Shown here one piece after another: positions 44,332 through 53,348 of a stretch of DNA of 64,000 nt. Position 1 is the stretch's first letter; each line of letters opens with the position of its first letter. A model generated the notes under the pieces. That model saw only the letters and a program-made list of their open reading frames with translations, searched no databases and was not told the origin of the DNA. Made by a program: the position numbers and the translations under genes. The DNA comes from Pisolithus tinctorius (taxonomy: Eukaryota > Basidiomycota > Agaricomycetes > Boletales > Pisolithaceae). Where the stretch lies: contig JANFAH010000061.1 of NCBI GenBank assembly GCA_024663395.1, positions 1 through 64,000 of the forward strand, in the 5' to 3' direction.

Positions 44332-44590
44332 GGAGGGGGGAATGTAAGGACTTGCATCAGCAAAACTACAAGTTGCTTAATCTGACTTGATTACTTGGAA
44401 TTTTGTTACCAAGTCAAAATAAGGTGTCAAGTCACTTAAGTGAATTAAGTAATTATGACTTGGACTGCTTGGGAGCTTGTGCACATTTGAACATTTGAAT
44501 AAGTACTTAAGTCACTCAAGCCATAAGTACTTAAGCAGATTCCAGTCACCAAGGATTTAAGCATGCAAAGTATTGTCAATTTATTAAAAT
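44332..44590 (+). repeat. chromovirus polypurine tract and start of its 3' LTR
   Basis: GGAGGGGGGAA (44332-44342) is followed by TGTAAGGACTTGC, the expected LTR start. The LTR is rich in CTTAAGT and ACTTAAG repeats (44410-44560). It loses recognisable structure near 44590, where a run of 16 G (44627-44642) and unrelated sequence begin, so the LTR is probably truncated. Confidence 0.65.
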
Positions 44591-45424
44591 GGTTCGGGGT
44601 ACTATGCCAGTAGCATATGTAGTAAAGGGGGGGGGGGGGGGGAATAGGACAGCTAAGAATGATATTATGGAGGCATAGGAAAAACAGTCAAAAATCAGCG
44701 AGTCAAGATAAAAAGGATTGATAGCATGAAGCCAGCCAATAAGATCCCAGTGCTTCATAGAGTCGATGCATGAACAACAAAGCCAATAGCAGAGATGCCA
44801 TATGGGGACTGAGGGTATTGGAGGTAGGGTTCGAGGTTGAGGGAGTTGTAGGCAAATGGGAGATGACGAACCATGTGCATTGGGGGCAGTGAGCAAAGAG
44901 GGGGGGAGAGCATGTATAATAAAACAGTGAATCTGGGGAGGGAGCAATGGATATGATTGCTGACATACCAATTACTGAAACTTGAACAGATTCTGGAAAT
45001 CGTCGTCATCATCTTCATTGGACCCACTACTTCTGGCAGATCTCTCTTTCCCCTTTGCACTGACCTTGATGTAGCACTGAGTTTCTTCAACAATAGAAAT
45101 TCTAGTACATAGGAGGTATGACCAGTAATAGAATAGTGTCTTTGCATGAGTGGCTGTGCTGCTGTGCCCCTCATTCTTCCTTCCTCCATCATTGTCAGAG
45201 TCCAGCCCACAGCGTGGGCCTCTCACCGTTCAGTTTTCATTCCTTTTCTCATCACTCATTATTTCCAACTAATTAATTTGCTCCTTACCCTTTCTCAAAG
45301 CTTGCATCCCTAGCCAACAAGCCCAGATCACAAGTGATCTCGACCACACAATGCCACAGGAATGGACGCCCAACAGCCCCAGTGGCCACAATGACCCAAT
45401 TTCTCCCTACCTGCCTTCCAAGGC
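44591..45424 (-). other. G16 tract and short acidic-tailed minus-strand ORF
   Basis: After the G16 tract a minus-strand ORF (45226-44972) ends VSAKGKERSARSSGSNEDDD and FQNLFKFQ, like the acidic tail of a longer protein whose body is missing. From 45227 to 45424 nothing is seen. Confidence 0.3.
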
Positions 45425-47373
45425 ATGGTAGAACTAGCAATGTTAGGGGCAAACATGTCCAGGGAGGAAGCTATTCAAGAACTAGGATGGCACTGGGAGC
45501 AGAACAACCCACTGGGAGAACACCAACAGGAGAACCTGCCACCCCCAGAGGACAACCAGGTAGACCCCCTCGAAGAACCCCCATGCCCCCCAGCTCAACC
45601 CCCAGCTGTGGGCCCTGAATGCCTTCCCCAACATCCCACGGAAACCAACCCCCCCACTTTCGACCCAGACGCAATGGTATTGTCTAATCTCCCAACATGA
45701 CCAGCCAAATACACTCTGAAGAAAATAGAAGCCTTCAAATTTGTCCACATGTGGTATTTCATGAGAGAAGGCCTACTGGAGGCAGTGCAGATGGTGAGAC
45801 ACCTGGAAGAGAATGACACCCTAGCAATTACACAGGCCAGTGAAGGAAACGTCACCCTATGCATGGCCAACTCCCTCACTGCCTCCAAAAATGCCAAACC
45901 AGACCATGTGTTGACCTTCACCAAATACATGTATGCTAAAAATCACTTCTTGACATGCATCCAGAACATGGGATGGGGTAATCAACTAGTAGACACTTTC
46001 AATTGGTTCTTCCACTGAATAGATAACCACCGACTATGGGACAGGGGAGATCGCAGAGAGAGAGCATTGCTGCACTATGCATCCAAAGTACGGCAGGATT
46101 GGCACAACAAAGCAGCACACAACCAAGCATACAACATTGGCACCATAAACAAAGACCTGCTGGCAGACATAGGCCAAGACTTGGACACCAGGGACATACA
46201 GTCAGGACTCGAACAGGTCAGTCACTTCCCCACTCCCAAAAACCAGGCACAAACATTAACTCTTCCCCCCCCCACACATGCCTCATACACCCTCCCCTAC
46301 AACCCACTGCTGCTGCACACACCACCCCCTACACTGCTGCTGCCTGAATGGCCCTGCATCTTGCTCACCCTCCACCCCTGGCACTAAAACACTGCTGCTG
46401 CTGCCCATCAGCTCATCATCATTCACCTTTCACACCAAACCCTGGCATCAAACCAAACACAGCTCCACAACAGCTGCCTACCCTGTCCAGAGACCTTCAA
46501 GAGGGGACGGCAGCCCACATGTTTCCAAAAGCACAGACCATCCCGCTCCCTCTCCCCCAGACACAACCAGGGCCAGAGGCCAAGGCAGCATTACACGAGA
46601 TCCAGATCATGCTGGCCTAGATCACGCTCACCTCGAAGATGATCCAGGTCCCTGCAACGAAGCTTCAGCAGAGAAAGGAGGGGCCATCACGATTTTCGAG
46701 CCAAAAGCTACATCATCTGCCCAAAGTGCCTGGGGCAACACGAAGACTGCTCACCCTGCAACGAACCCATGTGCTGGGACAAGTCGGCCTCAACCCACTG
46801 TACACGAGACCAACAGGGCCATCTTGTCAACAAAAATGGTCACATACTGTGCTGGGACTTTCAACACCCCCACAGATGCTCTAGCAAGCTCCACTGCCAC
46901 GAGTGCTCAGGGTGCGGCGATACCAAACATGGAGCACAAGATTGTCCTCATCAACAACCCACTTAAGTCGCAACAACATGACGCCACCTGAACCCCGTAC
47001 CAACCTCTAGCCTGGGACCTTCTACTAAAACAGCACCATTTAATTTTGAAATACCCATCTCTAGTTGACCAGTTAATCCACAGATTTCACGTCCGTGTAC
47101 CCAACATACCTTGCACATTCACTCCCCCAAACAGCCCCTCCATCGATCAATACCATCAAGCCTTCAAGGAAATAGTCGAGAAGGAATTCGCCAAAGGTTG
47201 CTACCTAGGCCCCTTCCCCCCCCATCTGCTGGAACAGTACATAGGCCCCTTCCAGTTGTCCCCCTTAGTATCATACCAAAACCCAGCAAACCAGGGAAGT
47301 ACCACCTAATACAAAACCTATCATACCCCACTGTACCTAGACATGGTGACACTGCCTCAATCAACTCACATGT
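45425..47373 (+). pseudogene. 5' half of a DIRS-like (tyrosine-recombinase type) retroelement
   Basis: A gag-like region (45425-46387) includes KIEAFKFVHMWYFMREGLLE and ALLHYASKVRQDWHNKAAHN. A cysteine-rich zinc region at about 46715-46950 reads CPKCLGQH, CNEPMCWD, HCHECSGCG and HGAQDCP. The N-terminus of a reverse transcriptase follows (47043 on) with EFAKGCYLGPFP and YIGPFQLSP, then, one base shifted near 47265, IIPKPSKPGKYHLIQNLSYP and ASINSHV. GPFQxSP with IPKP is typical of DIRS-like reverse transcriptases of mushrooms. The catalytic YxDD part, RNase H and recombinase are absent: sequence ends at the palindrome edge (47374). Stops are at 45698, 46016 and elsewhere. Confidence 0.65.
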
Positions 47374-47629
47374 CACTTCAGTCAACCCCCCTCAGAGACC
47401 TATTAGGTCTGGAGATTTTGATATAAGTATTAACCTAATAGGTGTCATTTTGTTGGGAATTCCCAACTTTTGGGGATTCTCCACCACCATTCCTGGAGAT
47501 TCTCCATTCCCTAGCTGGAGATTCTCCAGGGCAGCAATTTGATATGGTTGGAGAAAACATTTTCTCCATAATATATATATATTATACATCAAATGAAAGG
47601 GTAGCTGGGGTCCAAGTTGGACTTTCTCC

Positions 47630-47960
47630 AGGCTAAATAGACCCCCTTTCCAGGTTGATCCTGGGCTTTCCCCAGGCTAAATAGACCTGCTTTCCAGGTG
47701 AACCTGGGCTTTCCCCAGGCTAAATAGACCTGCTTTCCAGGTGAACCTGGGATTTCCCAGGCTAAATAGACCTGCTCTCCAGGGTGAACCTGGACTTTCC
47801 CCAGGCTAAATAGACCTACATTGTAGGCTGACCTGGGTTTCCCCAGGATAAATAGACCTGCTTTCCAGGCAGAACATGGGCTTCCAATAGGCTAATTAGA
47901 CCCCTTTCCAGGGTGAACCTGGGTTTTCCCCAGGCTAAATAGACCCACTTTCCCAGGCCA
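47630..47960. repeat. tandem array, ~45-bp unit, left arm
   Basis: About seven units of the pattern CCCAGGCTAAATAGACCTGC followed by TTTCCAGGTGAACCTGGGC. Each unit contains the self-complementary CCAGGTGAACCTGG, so single strands could form small hairpins. The mirror copy is at 55140-55615 with about ten units. Confidence 0.85.
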
Positions 47961-48119
47961 TGTCCTGGTGGGGATTCTCCATGCATCAGGAAAACAGTGG
48001 TTGTTCTAACTGTTCTAATCACAACTTATCTCAGAAAGGTAGATGTATAAGTGGAATGGATGCCAAGGAACATATAGAGCAAGTGAATTAAACAAGACAC
48101 ATATGGTTCTATAGAGCAC

Positions 48120-48771
48120 TGTCAAGTCTGAGCCTACTCCAATCAACTCTGATGCTTAACCAGGTCTGGAGAGAGGTGTGGAAGCAAGTCAGACACAGAT
48201 GAATGGAACTCTGACTAGTGGAGGATTGGCAGGGACAAAGTCAGCTGAGGCAGAAATGGAGCAGGGTGAGGGTGTCAGGTTTAGCTTGTGCACTACCCCC
48301 TTGCATGATGTCAGCCCTCATATTTCAGAGGAAGAAACCAGACAGATGTTTGGAGATAACTCTGACAGGCAGAAGATGGAGAGAGATGGAGTAGGAACTT
48401 TGGTGATATTCATACTGAAGAACAGTGGAGTACTGTACATGCATTTATGCTGCTATGGGGGTGCAGTAACTGGAATCAGGACTGACATATGGAGACTCAT
48501 GAGTTTTCAAGTAACACTTTCTGGATGATGAATGAAGGGAAGATGGAGAACATATGACAGGTAACACAGAACAAGCCAAAAAGGAAACAATCCAGGTGAT
48601 GGACCATGTGGTGCACAAGGATGGCCTGCATGGTCTGATGAGAGACTGGTACAAGTCCAACAGAAGGCAGAGTGGAGGAGACTCATAAATGGTAGAGTGC
48701 AGGCAGAGTTGGTGCAGAGAGTGTGAATGAGCAGAGGAGTAGGGACTTAGAGTAAATGCATGGTTGTGACA
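48120..48771 (-). mobile_element. solo LTR of family A in the left arm, CpG-poor
   Basis: Reverse-complement copy of the 713-bp LTR at 4228, with an internal deletion of about 60 bp. It ends TGTCAAGTCTGAG and GGTTGTGACA. The flanking 5-mers are AGCAC (48115-48119) and AGTAC (48772-48776), one transition apart. The right arm has the same insertion with GTACT on both sides, so the LTR was there before the arms were duplicated. Confidence 0.85.
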
Positions 48772-48994
48772 AGTACTATGAATCAAGAGTTACAGTAATA
48801 TAGTGGCATGAAGATATCAATAAGTCACTTACAGACCACATTAGGACCACAGAAAAAAAAGTGTGTCAGTAAGACAGCATGAATTAGATGATGTTAGACA
48901 ATGAGCACTAAAGTGCTGCAAATATCAAGACATCAATAGATGCAGTGTAGACTATTAGACCACTTAGAAAAAGTTTTGTTTTCCTGATGCACCC

Positions 48995-49615
48995 CACTGG
49001 GGATTCTCCATGCCTGGCTGGGGATTCTCCATGTCATGATGGAGATTCTCCATGGCCCTTGGGGATTCTCCATGCCTGGCTGGGGATTCTCCATGGCTGG
49101 CTGGGGATTCTCCATGGCTGGCTGGGGATTCTCCATGGCCCCTGGGGATTCTCCATGGCTGGCTGGGGATTCTCCATGGCTGGCTGGGGATTCTTCTCCA
49201 TGGCCCTTGGGGATTCTCCATGCCTGGCTGGGGATTCTCCATGGCTGGCTGGGGATTCTCCATGGCCCCTGGGGATTCTCCATGGCCCTTGGGGATTCTC
49301 CATGCCTGGCTGGGGATTCTCCATGCCTGGCTGGGGATTCTCCATGGCTGGCTGGGGATTCTCCATGGCCCCTGGGGATTCTCCATGGCTGGCTGGGGAT
49401 TCTCCATGGCCCCTGGGGATTCTCCATGGCACCTGGGGATTCTCCATGTCATGATGGAGATTCACCATGTCATCTCAGAGATTATCCATGGCCTGCAGGG
49501 GATTCTCCATGGCACAATGGAGATTCTCCATGGCCTGCTGGGGATTCTCCATGGCCCTTGGGGATTCTCCATGGCATGCTGGAGATTCTCCATGGCTCCT
49601 GGGGATTCTCCAATC
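48995..49615. repeat. 21-bp minisatellite, left arm (about 30 units)
   Basis: The unit is close to CTGGGGATTCTCCATGGCTGG. Because 21 is a multiple of three and the unit lacks stops, several frames on both strands are open and give 7-residue repeats (MENPQPA, GDSPWLA, FSMAGWG, ILHGWLG). These are not genes. The unit holds two self-complementary cores, GGAGATTCTCC-like and CCATGG. Confidence 0.9.
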
Positions 49616-49914
49616 CTAATTGACATTGAGGTCCAGCAACATTTTGTGTATACACTTGTGTTTTTCTTGGTATTCTGTGTTTTTCTCACGCAATTTTCCA
49701 CTTTCTGATAAGATAAGCATACTGTCATGATTGCACAATCAGGGGCTACAACTTTCATTATGACCATATCACTCCATTGTCATTCCCCGTGGTATTAATG
49801 CAGTATTGTTACAAGTAGCAGTTGTCATTAGTGTTGTGTAGTGTAGACTATGCTTCACTTTTGTAGTGCACATTTTTGACTACCACTGACTATGAAAAGT
49901 GTAGTGTCGAGAGG
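49616..49914. other. unique spacer in left arm
   Basis: AT-rich, no ORF or motif recognised. The mirror image is at about 52030-52330. Confidence 0.5.
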
Positions 49915-50410
49915 TAGTGGTAAGGTCACATGACAGCGGATCACATGATAGGGGGTCACATGATTTTGGGCACATGACCGATGTCATAATGGTCACGTGA
50001 CTGGAAGGTGCCCCGAGGTGACGACATCTCAGTCACGTGACATCGGCACTGCAACCCGGGATCACGCGAGAACCCGCCGCGGAGTTAGCAGGGGCTTGGT
50101 CATGTGACATTAGTCACGTGGTCTGGTGCCTTCGGGCAGCGCAAAGGTCCCTCACGTGACAAGGGTCACGTGATCCGGCGCCCCGCTCACGGCAAAAAGG
50201 TGTCATGTGACTTCAATCATGTGATCCGGAGCTTCGGCTCACCGCAAAGGTTTGTCACGTGACCTGAATCACGTGATCCGGACCCTCGGCTCACCACAAA
50301 GGTCTGTCACGTGCGCTCAATGGTCACGCGGTGACGCGAACCTCGGGTCACGTGATATCACGTGACTGTAGTCACTTTGTTTTCAACACTATACACCTCG
50401 CACGTGACTA
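49915..50410. promoter_or_regulatory. CACGTG-dense block, left arm
   Basis: By my count 11 CACGTG hexamers, most inside TCACGTGA or GTCACGTGAC, plus several one-step decay forms CACATG/CATGTG. The block is locally CpG- and GC-rich although the rest of the arm is CpG-poor. CACGTG is the E-box bound by bHLH factors of the Cbf1/Pho4/SREBP type. Whether anything binds here is not shown. Confidence 0.7.
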
Positions 50411-50950
50411 AGCTGCCCCTGAGTGCATGCTTCCCCATATTGTGGCTGTGCTGCAACATTAATCATGTCACCACCCATTCACTTCTCCATGTATTGGTCT
50501 GTACTTTGTTGGGTTGGCTGGTCTATAGTGTATCTACACCATGTCCAAAGATCAACCAATCAACCTTTCTAGTTGATGAGCAATCACAGGAATGAAAAAT
50601 GCCAGAAACCATCACACCATGTCTCCCTCACTGGGTTGTTGCCAGATTTAATACATTTGCTGCATTCTCCGTGTCTACCTCCACCTATGTACAGGGCTTC
50701 AGGGCAGTCCATTGGGAATTAAGTGAACAGGAAGCCAATTACACATCCCAGATGCGTGGGAAAACCACAAACAGCACAAATAAAATAGTGGAGATTTCCA
50801 AAACATATCAAAAACATTTCATTGCTCACTCTGCAGTGGGGCTATGACTACTAAAATTCAGGTGTGGCATGGGGGGGGGGTATGTCCCATCATATTGGCA
50901 CCATGTGCCTAGCAGCAGCAGCCCCTCAAAGCCACAGAAATGCGAAATGG
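50411..50950 (+). other. inner segment of left arm with a short ORF
   Basis: An ORF of 82 codons (50599-50847; MPETITPCLPHWVV...) has a counterpart in the other arm (51368 leftward; MPENITPSLPHWVD...). Many of the base differences change the amino acid, so there is no sign of protein-level constraint. In the left arm it stops at a TGA where the right arm continues with RWLLKF. No family recognised. Confidence 0.4.
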
Positions 50951-51020
50951 TCCAATGCTACACTTTGTAATGATCATAACAAAGCTATACATCACTAGTA
51001 GAGTTGTTGGCCAGATCTGC

Positions 51021-51600
51021 CCATTCGCATTTCTGCCACTTTAAGGGGCGTCTTCTGCTAGGCACATGGTGCCAATGTGATGGGACATACCTCCCCATGC
51101 CACACCTGAATTTTAGTAGCCATCGCCCCACTGCAGAGTGAGCAATGAAATGTTTTTGATATGTTTTGGAAATCTCTACTATTTTATTTGCGCTGTTTGG
51201 GGTTTTCCCACGCATCTGGGATGTGTAATTGGCTTCCTGTTCACTCAATTCCCAATGGCCCACCCTGAAGCCCTGTCCATAGGTGGAGGCCAACATGGGG
51301 AATGCAGCCAATGTATTAAATATGACATCCACCCAGTGAGGGAGAGATGGTGTGATGTTTTCTGGCATTTTTCATTCCTGTTATCACTCCTTAACTAGAA
51401 ATGTTGATTGGTTGATTTTCGGACATGGTGTAGATACCCTATAGACCAGCCTACCTACCAAAGTACAGACCAATACATGGAGAATTGAATGTGTGGTGAC
51501 ATGAGTAATGTTGAAGCACAGCCACAATATGGGGAAGCATGCACTCAGGGGCAGCTTAGTCATGTGCGAGGTGTATAGTGTTGAAAACAAAGTGACTACA
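51021..51600 (-). other. inner segment of right arm with the matching ORF
   Basis: The ORF (51368-50985, 127 codons) is the longer partner of the left-arm ORF and runs through the arm boundary into the unpaired centre. Its C-terminus, RYVPSHWHHVPSRRRPLKW, is not recognisable. Confidence 0.4.
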
Positions 51601-52030
51601 GTCACGTGATATCACGTGACCCGAGGTTCGCGTCACCGCGTGACCATTGAGCGCACGTGACAGACCTTTGTGGTGAGCCGAGGGTCCGGATCACGTGATT
51701 CAGGTCACGTGACAAACCTTTGCGGTGAGCCGAAGCTCCGGATCACATGATTGAAGTCACGTGACACCTTTTTGCCGTGCCCGGGGCGCCGGATCACGTG
51801 ATAGACATTTACCGTGACCCAAGGTACCACATCACGTGACTACTGTCACATGACCGAACGCCGCTCACTCTGCGGCGGGTTATCACGTGACCATGGATGT
51901 GCATAGGTCACGTGACAATCATATCACGTGACCGAGATGGTGTCACACTCGGGTCACGTGACCATTATGTCATCGGTCATGTGACCAAGACATGTGACCC
52001 CCTATCATGTGATCTGTTGTCATGTGACCT
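51600..52030. promoter_or_regulatory. CACGTG-dense block, right arm
   Basis: By my count 12 CACGTG hexamers plus decay forms (TCACATGA, TCATGTGA). Mirror of 49915-50410, but some sites present in one arm are mutated in the other. Confidence 0.7.
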
Positions 52031-52334
52031 TACCACTACCTCTTGACACTACACTTTTTGTAGTCAGTGGTAGTCAAAAATGCGGACTACCAAAATGTAG
52101 CATAGTCTACACTACACAACACTAATGATGACTGCTACTTGTAATCATACTGCATTAATACCACAGGGAATGACAATGGAGTGATATGGTCATAATGAAA
52201 GTTGTAGCCCCTGATTGTGCAATCATGACAGTATGCTTATCTTATCAGAAAGTGGAAAATTGCGTGAGAAAAACACAGAATACTAAGAAAACCACAAGTG
52301 TATACACAAAATGTCACTGGACCTCAATGTCAAT

Positions 52335-53125
52335 TAGGATTGGAGAATCCCCAGGAGCCATGGAGAATCCCCAGCCAGCCATGGAGAATCCCCAGGTGAC
52401 ATGGAGAATCTCCATCATGATATGGAGAATCCCCAGCCAGCCATGGAGAATCTCCAACATGACATGGAGAATCCCCAGCCAGCCATGGAGAATCTCCAGC
52501 ATGCCATGGAGAATCCCCAGAAGGCCATGGAGAATCTCCAACATGACATGGAGAATCCCCAGGAGTCATGGAGAATCCCCAGCATGCCATGGAGAATCCC
52601 CAGGAGCCATGGAGAATCCCCAGCAGGCCATGGAGAATCTCCAACATGACATGGAGAATCCCCAGCCAGACATGGAGAATCCCCAGGTGACATGGAGAAT
52701 CTCCAGCATGACATGGAGAATCTCCAGCATGACATGGAGAATCTCCATCATGACATGGAGAATCCCCAGGTGATATGGAGAATCTCCATCATGATATGGA
52801 GAATCCCCAGCCAGCCATGGAGAATTTCCATCATGACATGGAGAATCCCCAGCAGCCATGGAGAATCCCCAGCAGGCCATGGAGAATCTCCAACATGACA
52901 TGGAGAATCCCCAGCCAAACATGGAGAATCCCCAGGTGACATGGAGAATCTCCAGCATGACATGGAGAATCTCCGTCATGATATGGAGAATCCCCAGCCA
53001 GCCATGGAGAATCCCCAGCAGGCCATGGAGAATCTCCATCATGACATGGAGAATCCCCAGCCTGCCATGGAGAATCCCCAGCATGCCATGGAGAATCCCC
53101 AGCATGCCATGGAGAATCCCCAGTG
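52335..53125. repeat. 21-bp minisatellite, right arm (about 38 units)
   Basis: Reverse complement of the left-arm array, with unit CATGGAGAATCCCCAGCCAG. It is longer than the left array and richer in variants such as GAATCTCCAACATGACATG. Unit order differs between arms, showing independent turnover since duplication. Confidence 0.9.
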
Positions 53126-53348
53126 GGCTGCATCAGGAAAACAAAACTTTTTCCAAGTGGTCTAATAGTCTACACTGCATCTATTGATGTCTTGATATTT
53201 GCAGCACTTTAGTGCTCATTGTCTAACATCATCTAATTCATGCTGTCTTACTGACACACTTTTTTTTCTGTGGTCCTAATGTGGTCTGTAAGTGACTTAT
53301 TGATATCTTCATGCCACTATATTACTGTAACTCTTGATTCATAGTACT

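Larger units (their letters stand above)
20680..44590 (+). mobile_element. chromodomain Ty3/gypsy retrotransposon (chromovirus), exploded by nested insertions
   Basis: Reading along the plus strand and skipping three insertions, the order is gag (21113-24673, interrupted), protease, reverse transcriptase, RNase H, integrase, chromodomain (34215-34380), an extra ORF, a polypurine tract and a 3' LTR. The insertions are a solo LTR (23536-24381), a copia element (24679-29843) and another gypsy element (35515-43947). Each has its own target duplication, and the chromovirus frame continues across every one. The chromodomain places it in the chromovirus branch, whose integrases are known to favour methylated-histone chromatin. 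Confidence 0.85.

Noticed and set aside
46278..46991. 237-codon ORF over the DIRS-like zinc region
   Set aside because: The Cys/His pattern is read in a different frame (CPKCLGQH...HGAQDCP); this ORF is a shadow.
48995..49615. CRISPR-like regular repeats
   Set aside because: Units are directly abutting with no unique spacers, and the host is a eukaryote. It is a minisatellite.
48933..49708. Long ORFs with MENPQPA, GDSPWLA and FSMAGWG repeats on both strands
   Set aside because: They arise because the DNA repeat is 21 bp long and free of stops in several frames. The same array reads open on both strands and in the other arm.
48995..53125. GGGGATTCTCC resembles an animal NF-kappaB site
   Set aside because: Fungi have no Rel/NF-kappaB proteins; the match is a coincidence of the minisatellite unit.
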